From assembly GCA_035276085.1 (NCBI GenBank), contig DATELY010000176.1, positions 17,725 through 81,724 of the forward strand: a DNA stretch of 64,000 nt, written 5' to 3'. The position numbers were made by a program, and so were the translations under genes. This stretch comes from DATELY01 sp035276085. Lineage in GTDB: Bacteria; Pseudomonadota; Gammaproteobacteria; Steroidobacterales; Steroidobacteraceae. Below the pieces are notes generated by a model that did not search any database, was not told where the DNA came from, and saw only the letters and a list, made by a program, of their open reading frames with translations. Numbering within the stretch: the first letter of the stretch is position 1; the number at the start of each line of letters is the position of its first letter. Shown piece by piece: positions 44,085-53,500 of the stretch.

Positions 44085-45125
44085 ATGATGATGAGCGTCC
44101 AGTCTCCCGAATCCTTGCCACCGCCGCCACAGCGCCCGATGGGACATTCGCCCCTGCGTCGTCCGCATTCGATACGGCGTACGGCATCCATCGACATGAC
44201 CTGGCCGCAAGGCCGTCGCGGTCAGTTGCATCTCATCGGCCGTGCCCGCGATATCTACACACCACGCGCCGGAGGCGAGCCGGTGGTACTTGCGGAAGAT
44301 GGGATGCGTGCGGGTACGACGCGTCGTGCCATCGATTGGATCGAAACCGACACGACTCGAGCCGACGTGAGCGTGCTCGTGGGAGAACAGGCTGGCGGCT
44401 TTCTCCGCACGACGCTCGAGGCGCGACTGCCGCAAGAGCGCGATGCGGGCACGCCGCTGTACCTGTTGTTGGACGACCTTGCAGGCGCGACGCTGATCGC
44501 GGGCTGGGTCTGGACGCAATGGACCGATGATCGAAAGGATCCCGAACAGTACGCACATCGGGCGGCGTTGCGCCAACGGCTCGAGGGCGTCTGCACGGGT
44601 TTTCGGCCCGGTTCATCGGCGCTCCTGGCACCGGACGGTACGTATCAGCTCGCGAACGCCTCGCGTGTCATCCCGCTGCCGCATCCCGACGATCCTGACG
44701 GGTGGCATCCGCTGATCCATGTCGATGGCATTGCGATGCGGCGCGCGCGACGCATCGACGTGTGGCTGGACGATCTCATTCGCATCGATTCGATGTTCCA
44801 GGACAGCGCCACGACACCCGACGGCGGACGCATGGCCGTGCATGAATACCACCTCACGGCCGTCGCGGATCCGAAGACGATGACATTGGTGGCCGTGAAG
44901 GCCGATCCGCGCACGCTGCCCTATGCCGAATGCCCGAGCGCCGTGAACAACATCCAGCCATTGATCGGAACGCCGCTCGTCGAGCTGCGCGCGCGCGTGA
45001 GCCGGCTGCTGCGCAAGACTGCGGGCTGCACGCATCTCAACGACGCACTGCGGGCATTGGCCGAAGTGCCCCGACTCGTCGCATCATTGCCCGACCCTCA
45101 TCATTTCGCAGGTGACCTCGCGTGA
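44085..45125 (+). CDS. DUF2889-like protein
   Basis: A 346-residue uncharacterised protein. Signature segments are RRIDVWLDDLIRIDSMFQDS, GGRMAVHEYHLTAVADPKTM, ADPRTLPYAECPSAVNNIQPLIG and GCTHLNDALRALAEVPRL, the C-terminal conserved end of DUF2889. The function of this family is unknown. Its stop overlaps the GTG of the following MDR protein (GTGA), so both are probably co-translated. The start is not fixed: several ATG codons lie together at 44085-44093. No membrane segment is evident. Confidence 0.75.
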   Translation: MMMSVQSPESLPPPPQRPMGHSPLRRPHSIRRTASIDMTWPQGRRGQLHLIGRARDIYTPRAGGEPVVLAEDGMRAGTTRRAIDWIETDTTRADVSVLVGEQAGGFLRTTLEARLPQERDAGTPLYLLLDDLAGATLIAGWVWTQWTDDRKDPEQYAHRAALRQRLEGVCTGFRPGSSALLAPDGTYQLANASRVIPLPHPDDPDGWHPLIHVDGIAMRRARRIDVWLDDLIRIDSMFQDSATTPDGGRMAVHEYHLTAVADPKTMTLVAVKADPRTLPYAECPSAVNNIQPLIGTPLVELRARVSRLLRKTAGCTHLNDALRALAEVPRLVASLPDPHHFAGDLA

Positions 45126-46135
45126 AAGCCTTGCTGAGCATCGTTGCTGGCGGTCCTGAGACACTGACGCTGGGCGAGTTGCCGACACCCAACCCCGGAC
45201 CTGGCCAGGTGCGAATCGCGATTGCGGCCTGCAGCGTCAACTATCCCGATGTGCTCGTCATCCAGGATCGCTATCAGATGCGGCCACCGCGGCCGTTCGC
45301 GCCCGGCATGGATGTCGCGGGCGTCATCGACGCCGTGGGCCCGGGTGTCACACGCCTGCAGATCGGAACTCGGGTGCTCGCGGCAAGCGGGATCGGTGGC
45401 ATGGCCGAGTACGTCGTGGTTACAGAAGAGAACTGCCTGGTCGTACCCGACGGCATTCCTCTCGATGAGGCAGCCGCCATGCTGACGACGTACGGCACGT
45501 CCTATCACGCGTTGCACGACCGCGCGCATCTGCAACGTGGCGAGACACTGCTGGTCCTGGGCGCGGCCGGTGGTGTCGGCCTGGCAGCGGTGGAGATCGG
45601 CAAAGCGGCGGGGGCAAGAGTCATCGCGGCTGCCTCCTCCGCAGACAAAGTCACCTTGGCATGCAAGCATGGGGCAGACGGCGGCGTCGTGTACCCGAGC
45701 GGTGCGTTCGACAAGGATCGATCGAAACAACTCGCCGATGACTTCAAGACAGCGTGCGGCGGCGAAGGTGCTCATGTCATCTACGACGCCGTCGGCGGGC
45801 CCTATTCCGAGCCCGCTTTGCGCGCCATCGCCTTTGGCGGCCGTTTCCTGGTAGTGGGTTTTCCTGCAGGGATCCCCCAGGTACCCCTCAACCTGCCGCT
45901 ACTGAAGTCCTGCCAGATCGTGGGCGTATTCTGGGGTGCGGCCGTCGCGCGCGATGGCCGTCAGCTGCAGACGGGCTGGCAGGAGCTGGCGCGCCTGCAC
46001 GGGCAAGGGCTGCTCCGGCCGTATATTTCCGAACGCTATCCCCTCGAGCAGGGCGGCCTCGCCATTGCGCGCCTGGCCAACCGGCAGGCCACCGGCAAGG
46101 TGGTGGTCACGATCGGCCAATCTGGCCGAATGTGA
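45122..46135 (+). CDS. Quinone oxidoreductase-type MDR dehydrogenase
   Basis: A 337-residue zinc-free medium-chain NADPH-dependent reductase. It starts at GTG 45122: MKALLSIVAGGPETLTLGELPTPNPGPGQVRIAI. VAGVIDAVGPGV, TYGTSYHALHDRA and LLVLGAAGGVGLAAVEIGKAAGA give the fold and cofactor loop; HVIYDAVGGPYSEPALRAI follows. No zinc-ligand cysteines are seen. Relatives reduce quinones or act as enoyl reductases. Coupled to the DUF2889 gene. About 190 bases separate it from the ferredoxin gene, with no gene between. Confidence 0.92.
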   Translation: MKALLSIVAGGPETLTLGELPTPNPGPGQVRIAIAACSVNYPDVLVIQDRYQMRPPRPFAPGMDVAGVIDAVGPGVTRLQIGTRVLAASGIGGMAEYVVVTEENCLVVPDGIPLDEAAAMLTTYGTSYHALHDRAHLQRGETLLVLGAAGGVGLAAVEIGKAAGARVIAAASSADKVTLACKHGADGGVVYPSGAFDKDRSKQLADDFKTACGGEGAHVIYDAVGGPYSEPALRAIAFGGRFLVVGFPAGIPQVPLNLPLLKSCQIVGVFWGAAVARDGRQLQTGWQELARLHGQGLLRPYISERYPLEQGGLAIARLANRQATGKVVVTIGQSGRM

Positions 46136-46324
46136 GCCGGGTGGTTCTCAAACAGCCGGCGCACTGCCACAATTTCGGCCCTCGCCGGCCCGAGCATTCG
46201 ACCATTTGAGTCATTGGGGCGTGACGCACAGCCCTCGGCCGGTTCACTACTACTCCGATATCCGTTGCACGCAACGCTGCAGGCTGGCGCGTCGGCCACC
46301 TGGCGGCTCGAGGGAAACTGTCAA

Positions 46325-46642
46325 ATGCCGAAAGTTCTGGTTACCAACCGCGAGGGTGTTGAGTCGAGTGTGGAGCATGCCGCGGGCTCATCGCTCATGG
46401 AGGTCATCCGCGATGGTGGCTTCGATGAGCTCATGGCGTTGTGCGGAGGCTGCTGCTCCTGCGCCACGTGCCACGTGTACGTCGATCCTGCTTTCGCGAG
46501 CAAGCTGCCCGCGATGAGCCGCGACGAAAACGATTTGCTCGACGGCTCGTCGCATCGCAAGGAGGGCTCGCGTCTGTCCTGCCAGATCCAGCTCACCGAC
46601 GCGACCGATGGCATCAAAGTCACCATCGCACCGGAAGATTGA
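46325..46642 (+). CDS. [2Fe-2S] ferredoxin
   Basis: A 105-residue adrenodoxin/putidaredoxin-type ferredoxin. Cluster ligands are C40, C46, C49 (in [14 protein letters not shown]) and C86 (LSCQI). Two extra cysteines, C43 and C44, lie within the cluster loop. [14 protein letters not shown] is the usual acidic partner-binding helix. The frame is open upstream, but ATG 46325 ([11 protein letters not shown]) is the normal ferredoxin start. It would transfer electrons to the P450 at 48.6 kb or to Rieske oxygenases; no ferredoxin reductase is present. Confidence 0.93.
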   Translation: MPKVLVTNREGVESSVEHAAGSSLMEVIRDGGFDELMALCGGCCSCATCHVYVDPAFASKLPAMSRDENDLLDGSSHRKEGSRLSCQIQLTDATDGIKVTIAPED

Positions 46643-46745
46643 GCCGAGCACTCACCTTCTTGCCAACCCTGCTTGAAGCACCACCACCGGGCGGTTGTGG
46701 CACACAAGTGTCCGCCGCATCGGTCATGACAGCGAAGCCGCCGCC

Positions 46746-47510
46746 GTGCATGCCGTCAGTTTCACCGCGCTGACCGGAATTCCCGAGGTCCTCGTTGGCA
46801 CGGACCTGAGCTTGCTCCTGGTGGGCACCCTCGAAGCACAGCAGCTGGTGCCCCAGGACACCGATGTTCTGGTCGTTGCACAGAAGATCGTGTCCAAAGC
46901 GGAAGGGCGTTACGTCGACCTCGGCGAAGTAACGCCCTCTCAGCAAGCGCGAGAGCTCTCCGGGCGTTGCGGCAAGGATCCGCGCTTCATCGAAGTGGTG
47001 TTGTCCGAAGCGACTGCCGTGGTACGCGTGGCGCCCAACGTCTTGATCGTGCGTCACCGGCTTGGCTATGTCATGGCGAATGCCGGCATCGATCGCTCGA
47101 ACATCGGCTCGCTGCCGGGACATGAGCGTGTGCTGCTGTTGCCGCGCGATCCCGACGCCTCCGCACAGCGCTTGCAGGCAGAGTTGAGCGCGCGCTTCAA
47201 CGCCGAGCTGGCCGTCATCATCAGCGACAGCTTCGGTCGGCCCTGGCGCAACGGCGTCGTCAACATCGCTCTGGGCGTCGCTGGCTTGCCAGCGGTCATC
47301 GATCGGCGTGGTGAACGCGACCGCGACGGTCGCGTGCTGGAGATGACGGAGGTTGCATTCGCCGATGCGATTGCAGCGGGCGCGGCACTCGCCATGGGCG
47401 AAGGGGCCGAAGGAACTCCAGCGGTGCTCGCTCGCGGTTTGCAGTGGCAAGCTGCGCCCAGCGACGGCCAACGTCTGATCCGCCCCGCGCGCGAGGATCT
47501 GTTCACGTGA
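46746..47510 (+). CDS. cofE: Coenzyme F420-0:L-glutamate ligase (CofE)
   Basis: A 254-residue CofE/FbiB-N-terminal type protein that adds gamma-linked glutamate to F420-0 using GTP. Landmarks: LTGIPEVLVGTDLSLLL, DTDVLVVAQKIVSKAEGRYVDL, NVLIVRHRLGYVMANAGID, LLPRDPDASAQRLQ, ELAVIISDSFGRPWRNGVVNIALGVAGLPAV. No C-terminal nitroreductase domain (as in actinobacterial FbiB) is fused. Start GTG 46746 fits the family N-terminus; the frame is open back to a TTG at 46695. Overlaps cofD (GTGA). F420 in a proteobacterial setting is uncommon and probably acquired by transfer. Confidence 0.92.
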   Translation: MHAVSFTALTGIPEVLVGTDLSLLLVGTLEAQQLVPQDTDVLVVAQKIVSKAEGRYVDLGEVTPSQQARELSGRCGKDPRFIEVVLSEATAVVRVAPNVLIVRHRLGYVMANAGIDRSNIGSLPGHERVLLLPRDPDASAQRLQAELSARFNAELAVIISDSFGRPWRNGVVNIALGVAGLPAVIDRRGERDRDGRVLEMTEVAFADAIAAGAALAMGEGAEGTPAVLARGLQWQAAPSDGQRLIRPAREDLFT

Positions 47511-48448
47511 GCGTGCGCGTGCTCGCACTGTGCGGCGGCATCGGCGGTGCGAAACTCGCGTTGGGACTCCACACCCTGTTGCCATCGGGCCATCTCACGG
47601 TGGTGGCCAACACCGGCGATGACTTCGAGCATCTCGGGCTTTGCATTTCGCCCGATGTGGACACCGTTCTCTACACGCTCGCAGGGATCGCCAATCCGCA
47701 AACCGGCTGGGGCCGAGCCGAAGAGACCTGGCACTTCATGGCGGAGGTGGAACGTCTCGGTGGCCCGACCTGGTTTCAGCTCGGCGACAAGGATCTCGCC
47801 ACTCACGTGGAGCGCACGCGGCGACGCCTGAACGGTGAGCGGTTGCACGAGATCATCGGCGACTTCAGTCGCCGGTTCGGTCTGGCGGGCACGGTCGTCC
47901 TGCCGATGAGCGATGACCGTGTGCGGACGATCGTGCACACGGACAGCGGCAAGCTGGGGTTCCAGGATTACTTCGTTGCGCGCCACTGCGCGCCGACCGT
48001 ACAGCACATTACTTATGAAGGTGCGGAACAGGCGCACAGCGCAGGCACTGTGTTGCAGCAGCTTGCGGAGGGCAGCTTCGATGCGGTGATCATCTGCCCT
48101 TCGAATCCTTATCTCAGCATCCAGCCGCTGCTCGCGATTCCAGAGTGGCGCTCCGCCCTGCAGCGCTCGCCGGCTCCCGTGATCGCGATCTCGCCGATCA
48201 TTGCCGGCACCGCCGTGAAGGGGCCGACCGCGAAGATCATGCGCGAGCTCGGCGTGGATGTCTCGGCGGTAGCGATTGCCCGTCACTACGACGATCTCAT
48301 CGATGGCTTCGTGCTGGACGAAGCCGATGCGAGCTGCGTGGCTCAACTGACGGTGCGTGCCATCACGACACGAACGTTGATGCACACGCTGGCAGACAAG
48401 CAATCGCTGGCGCAGCGGGTACTGCAATTCGCTGCAGCGCTGCGATGA
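47507..48448 (+). CDS. cofD: 2-phospho-L-lactate transferase (CofD, F420 biosynthesis)
   Basis: A 313-residue CofD/FbiA protein joining the phospholactyl (or related) moiety to deazaflavin Fo. The N-terminus VLALCGGIGGAKLALGL is the family P-loop-like motif, then VVANTGDDFEHLGLCISPDVDTVLYTLAG, GDKDLATHVERT, IICPSNPYLSIQPLL and SPIIAGTAVKGPTAKIMRELG. The start is GTG 47507 overlapping the cofE stop. The remaining F420 genes (Fo synthase, guanylyltransferase) are not in the window, so the cell must encode them elsewhere for a working pathway. Confidence 0.93.
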   Translation: MSVRVLALCGGIGGAKLALGLHTLLPSGHLTVVANTGDDFEHLGLCISPDVDTVLYTLAGIANPQTGWGRAEETWHFMAEVERLGGPTWFQLGDKDLATHVERTRRRLNGERLHEIIGDFSRRFGLAGTVVLPMSDDRVRTIVHTDSGKLGFQDYFVARHCAPTVQHITYEGAEQAHSAGTVLQQLAEGSFDAVIICPSNPYLSIQPLLAIPEWRSALQRSPAPVIAISPIIAGTAVKGPTAKIMRELGVDVSAVAIARHYDDLIDGFVLDEADASCVAQLTVRAITTRTLMHTLADKQSLAQRVLQFAAALR

Positions 48449-48575
48449 AGCGCGTCGACGGCGTAGTCCACGCCACCGCCGGTGATCTCGACGAGCTGCG
48501 GCAGATCGCCCGGGCGTAGCAAGCCCACACATCGTGTGCTAGCGTCGCCTTGCCTTCCTCCCTGCAGACCATGGC

Positions 48576-49817
48576 ATGCAAGCCCAAGCACAGGACATCG
48601 ATCTCGCTGCCCTCGCACCGACGGGCGATGCGCTGCTTGCCGAGCTCAGTCAGCTGCGCGACCGAGATCCTTTGTTCTGGAGCGACAAGTCGAGCTGCTG
48701 GATCGTTTCGGGCCATGCGGAGGTGATCGAAGGCTTCAGCGGTACGTTGCCGCTCTCCAGTACGCACATCCCCGCGGCTCAATACCGCGTGATGCCGCTG
48801 GACGTCATGCGCGTGCGCATCCCCAATTCGCTGCGCTACATGCCCAGGATGGTCACCAATCTCGACGGCGAGGAGCACACGCACATACGCAAGCTGCTGG
48901 TGAAGGCATTCAATCGCAAGCTGGTCGAAAGCCAGCGCCCCTACGTGCGCGAGCGCGTGTCCATGCTTCTGGATAAAGCGGCGAACCAACGCGATGTGGA
49001 GTTTCACGAAGGCATCTCGCGCATGTTGCCGGGTGCCGTGATCTTGAGACTGCTGGGAATGGAACCGGACTATCTCGGGCGACTGAAGGGCTGGACCGAT
49101 GGTGTGACCACGGCGCTCACCTCGTTCAATCCGAAGCCCGAGTGGCTCGACGGCCTCGAGGCGGTCGTCACCGACATGCTGACCCTGTTCCGTGGAGAAA
49201 TCGAACAGCGCCGCATCGATCCCGGGCCGGACTTCGTGACGCAGATGCTGAACACCATCGAAGGCGGCGACCGCCTCACGATGGATGAAATGCTGGCCAC
49301 CCTCATTCTGATCATCGTCGCCGGTCACGACACGACCGCGAACTCGCTCACCCTCGGTGTGCGGGCGATGGCGCAACATCCACAGGCCTGGGCACAGTGG
49401 CGCGCGCAGCCCGAGAAGAGCGTGGACTTCGCCATCGAGTTGATGCGCTACATCGCCATGTCGACGACCTTGCCGCGCATTGCCATGCGGGACTTCGATT
49501 GGCGCGGGCGGAAGATCCGCCAGGGCGATCTCGTGATGCTGATGATCGCCGGCGGCAACCGGGATCCGGCGGTATATCAGCAACCGAACGTGCTGGACTT
49601 CTCACGCCGCAACGACATGGCGCTGACGTTCGGTCCGGGACTGCATCACTGCATTGGCCACCTGCTGGCCAAGCTTCAACTCAGCGAGTTCTTCACTGCG
49701 TTGACGCAGCGTTTCGAGCGTGTGGAAATCCTGGCACAACCGCAGTTCACACCCGCGCTCGTATTCCGCGCCGTCAATCAGCTGCGCGTACGGTTCCATC
49801 CGGCTCAGACGCACTGA
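48576..49817 (+). CDS. Cytochrome P450
   Basis: A 413-residue soluble bacterial class I P450 monooxygenase. I-helix motif AGHDTT (249-254), ExxR motif E288-R291 (ELMR), and heme loop FGPGLHHCIG with Cys359 as axial ligand. NLDGEEHTHIRKLLVKAFN is the usual C-helix region. It needs a [2Fe-2S] ferredoxin, and the one at 46.3 kb is the nearest. The substrate is not evident. The MarR regulator downstream on the same strand may control it. Preceded by the F420 genes, about 130 bases upstream. Confidence 0.95.
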   Translation: MQAQAQDIDLAALAPTGDALLAELSQLRDRDPLFWSDKSSCWIVSGHAEVIEGFSGTLPLSSTHIPAAQYRVMPLDVMRVRIPNSLRYMPRMVTNLDGEEHTHIRKLLVKAFNRKLVESQRPYVRERVSMLLDKAANQRDVEFHEGISRMLPGAVILRLLGMEPDYLGRLKGWTDGVTTALTSFNPKPEWLDGLEAVVTDMLTLFRGEIEQRRIDPGPDFVTQMLNTIEGGDRLTMDEMLATLILIIVAGHDTTANSLTLGVRAMAQHPQAWAQWRAQPEKSVDFAIELMRYIAMSTTLPRIAMRDFDWRGRKIRQGDLVMLMIAGGNRDPAVYQQPNVLDFSRRNDMALTFGPGLHHCIGHLLAKLQLSEFFTALTQRFERVEILAQPQFTPALVFRAVNQLRVRFHPAQTH

Positions 49818-49925
49818 GCGCAAGCCGCGGCGCATCGCGGCAAAAGGGCTCGATCTCTTACTATATTGCTGCTAACCTTTCTGCCATCTGAGGCGGGAAA
49901 TACGGCCCGTCCATACGGAGTAGCA

Positions 49926-50444
49926 ATGGCCAAAGAAGAGCGGCCCTTTCGCATCGGCTTCTTGATTCACGACGTTTCCAGATTGCGCCGCACGGTTGTC
50001 GACAAGGCGCTCAAGCCCCTGGGCGTCACTCGGTCGCAGTGGTGGGTGCTGGCAAATCTCTCGCGCCACAACGGCAAGGGCATGATGCAGACCGAGCTCG
50101 CGAAGCTCATGGATGTGGGCAAGGTGACGCTGGGTGGGCTCATCGATCGTCTCGAAGCGAGCGGCTACGTCGCGCGTCAAGCCGATCCGGCCGATCGTCG
50201 CGCCAAGCGCGTGGTCATGACACCCAAGGGCACGAAGCTGCTGGCCGAGATCCAGAGAGTCGCCGAGCAAGTCAACGAGCGGATCATGGGCAGCATCGGT
50301 GCGCGCGACGTGTTGCGTGCCGAGGAAGTGCTTTACAAGATGAAACAGCAACTCATCGCCATGGATGCCGTGCCCGGCACGTCGGCCGCAACGAACCAGA
50401 GCAAAAAGTCCGAAGCTCGCGGCCAGGCTGCGTCATCTAACTGA
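49926..50444 (+). CDS. MarR family transcriptional regulator
   Basis: A 172-residue winged-helix regulator. FLIHDVSRLRRTVVDKALKPLGVTRSQWWVLANLSRH (dimerisation and first helices), MQTELAKLMDVGKVTLGGLIDRLEASGYVARQADPADRRAKRVVMTPKG (DNA-binding helix-turn-helix plus wing) and a charged C-terminal tail. The frame opens earlier, but ATG 49926 is the normal start. MarR proteins usually sense phenolics or lipophilic compounds. It is a candidate regulator of the P450 gene or the efflux pump; evidence is only proximity. Confidence 0.92.
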   Translation: MAKEERPFRIGFLIHDVSRLRRTVVDKALKPLGVTRSQWWVLANLSRHNGKGMMQTELAKLMDVGKVTLGGLIDRLEASGYVARQADPADRRAKRVVMTPKGTKLLAEIQRVAEQVNERIMGSIGARDVLRAEEVLYKMKQQLIAMDAVPGTSAATNQSKKSEARGQAASSN

Positions 50445-50523
50445 CCCCCGCCGGTCCCACTGGCTCGTCACCCGAGCGATGACTGGCACTCAGAATCGTC
50501 ATCCCCGCAAGCAGGGAATGAAG

Positions 50524-50559
50524 CCGCGGCCGGCACTCATCCGGACCGCGGCGTGTTTT
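50524..50559. terminator. GC-rich hairpin with T-run between convergent genes
   Basis: CCGCGGCCGG pairs with CCGG-A-CCGCGG across a 7-base loop and is followed by CGTGTTTT. It lies between the plus-strand MarR gene and the end of the minus-strand oxidoreductase gene, as an intrinsic terminator would. Confidence 0.55.
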
Positions 50560-50566
50560 GCGCGCG

Positions 50567-53500
50567 TTACGCCGCCTTGGCGGGCGTGCTCTTCACGGCA
50601 TTGAGCGACGTCAGCAGCTGAGCCAGATCCTGCTCGTACTGCTTCAGATTGTTTTCCTTGACGTGACCATAGCCGCGAATGTTGTCGGCCAAGCCCGCAA
50701 TCTTCATGACCTGCTCGTGGTTCTCCGGTGTCAGTGCCGGCAGGACGCTTTCCACCGTGTTGCGATACTCCGCGATCAACGCGCGTTCGCGTTTGCGCTC
50801 CGGGTTGTAGCCGAACACATCGAACGGCGTGCCGCGCAGGCCCTTCAGCTGGGCCAACAACTTGAAGCCCTGGAACATCCACGGACCGAACTGCATCTTG
50901 CGCGGTTTGCCCGTTGCCTTGTCCTTCGGATTGAGGATCGGCGGCGAGAGATGGAAGTTCAGTTTGTAGTCGCCTTCGAACTGCGCCTCGATGCGACGCT
51001 GGAAGTCGCCGTTCGTATAGAAGCGGGCCACTTCGTACTCGTCCTTGTACGCCATCAACTTCGCCAGTGACCAGGCGACCGTCCGCGTGAGATCGGTCTT
51101 GCCGGGTACATTCGCGTTTTCAGCAGCGCGTACCTTGGCCACGAAGTCCGAGTAGCTCTTGGCGTAGTCGGCATTCTGATAGGCGGTGAGATGGCCGATG
51201 CGCCGCTCGATGAGCCGATCGACCGTCTCGGGAATCGGCTTGTCCAACGGAGCCTCATCGCCCGATGCCGCCTTCAGCATCTGCGCCAAGCGAGCCGCAT
51301 CCTGCGCAGCCAACCGACCCCAGTTCAATGCATGGAGATTGTCTTCGATCGCCACACCGTTCAGCCGGATCGCCTGCTCGAGGCTCTCCAGGGACACCGG
51401 CAACAAACCCTTCTGCAACGCGAAGCCCATCATGAAGACGTTTGTCGCGATGCTGTCGCCCATCAGTTTCACGGCCGACGTGGTCGCATCCACCGCGGTG
51501 ACGTGCTCCTTCGTGACGCGCGCATTCAGGATCGCGATCAGCGTGTCCTTGTTGAGATCGATGGCGTTGTTGGATTGGAACTGAGCCGTCGGTACCACGT
51601 CGCTGTTCACGACGATGCGAGCGCGCTCATGACGCAACAGATCCAGGATCGCCTGGCCGGTGGCTACGACGAGATCGCAGCCGATGAGGAGATCTGCCGA
51701 CTCTTCCCACAAGCGGGTGGCATACAGATCGCCCTTCTTCTCGCCGAAGCGCAGATGCGTCACTACCGAGCCGCCCTTCTGCGCCATGCCGGTGATGTCC
51801 ATGACGCTACAGGCTTTATGGTCCAGGTGAGCGGCCATGCCGAGCAGCGCGCCCACGGTCAACACGCCCGTACCGCCGATGCCGGTGATCAGCACGTTGT
51901 ACGAGCCGTCGATACCGGCCTGCTGCGGCGCAGGCAGTCCCGCGAAGAGGGACTCGAGCTGATCGGCCGTGTTCGCTGCCTCGGCCTTGCGCGGCGCGCC
52001 GCCATGCACGGTGACGAACGACGGACAGAACCCATCGAGACAGCTGTAATCCTTGTTGCAATTGGACTGATCGATCTTGCGCTTGCGGCCGAACTCCGTC
52101 TCGAGCGGCTGCACGCTGACGCAGTTCGACTTCTTGTTGCAGTCGCCACAGCCTTCGCAGACGTCTTGATTGATGAAGACGCGCTTCTGCGGATTCGGGA
52201 ACGTGCCGCGTTTACGACGACGGCGCTTCTCGGCTGCACACGTCTGGTCGTAGATGATCAAGGAGACGCCTTTGACCTGCTGCATCTCCTTCTGCACGAG
52301 CTCGAGCTCCTTGCGGTGACGGATCGTCGTGCCCTCGGGCCAGCGGATGGTCGCGGGATATTTCTCCGGCTCATCCGTCACGACGACGACGGGCCGCACG
52401 CCCTCCCAGTACATCTGGTTGGCTACGTCTTCGACGGACAACTTACCGTCGATGGGCTGGCCACCGGTCATCGCCACGGCGTCGTTGTACAGCAGCTTGT
52501 AGGTCACGTTGGCTTCCACGGCCACGGCCTGACGCACGGCGAGAATGCCGGAATGGAAGTACGTACCGTCGCCGAGGTTCTGGAAGGCGTGCGGCACATC
52601 GATGAAGTTCTGCAGGCCGACCCACAGCGAGCCTTCGGCGCCCATCTGTGCCGCCCACTCGGTCTTGCGCTCGGGCATGAGCATCGGCACCAGGCCGTAG
52701 CAACCCACGCCTGTAAAGGCCATGCTGCCTTCGACCGTGTGCGTCGAGGTATTGTGCGGGCAGCCCGAACAGAAGTACGCCGTGCGGATCAGATTGCTCG
52801 GCGGTGTCTTCGGCAGCTCCAGCAACCGGCCACGCTGCCTGCGCAGCGCAGCGATGCGCTCCTTCAAGCGATCATCGCCCAAACCGAGCGCTTCGATCCG
52901 CTTGGCGAGAATGTCGATGGCCTGATGCACCGAAAGCTCACCATGTGCCGGCTTCAGCGGTCTGCCCTGCTCGTCCGCTTTGCCCGTGATGCGTGGACGC
53001 GCGCTCGCAGGCTCGTGATAGAACAGGTTCGTGAGCTGCTCTTCGATGACCGGGCGCTTCTCCTCGACGCACAGCAGCTCTTGATGTCCGCGACCGAATG
53101 CCAATGCGTTCTCCGGCTCGAGCGGCCATACGACACCGATCTTGTAGAGTCGAATACCCAAGTCGCGTGCGCGCGCCTCGTCGACGCCGAGCTCGCGCAG
53201 TGCTTCACGCACGTCGAGATACGCCTTGCCCGTGGTCACGATGCCCAGACCACGACGTGGGCTGTCGAGGATCACGCGATCGATGCCGTTGGCGCGCACG
53301 AATGCCTTCGCAGCAGGCAGTTTGTAGTCGACCAGGCGACGCTCCATCGGCAGCGGATAGAAGTCGCCCTGACGCGTATTCAAGCCACCCGGCGGCATTT
53401 CGACGTCGGTCGGCACGACGATCTGAATGCGCTGCGGATCGACATCGATCGTGCGTGTGAGCTCGAGCGTGTCCGTCACTGCCTTGTACGCCACCCACAA

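Noticed and set aside
46264..46275. GTTGCACGCAAC palindrome upstream of the ferredoxin gene
   Set aside because: Short and single; the nearby GATATC (about 46257) lacks the GTGA arm, so I did not count it as an operator copy.
48445..48519. 24-codon frame overlapping the cofD stop
   Set aside because: Good start overlap, but no recognisable family and very short. It may be a remnant of a lost third F420 gene; unsupported.
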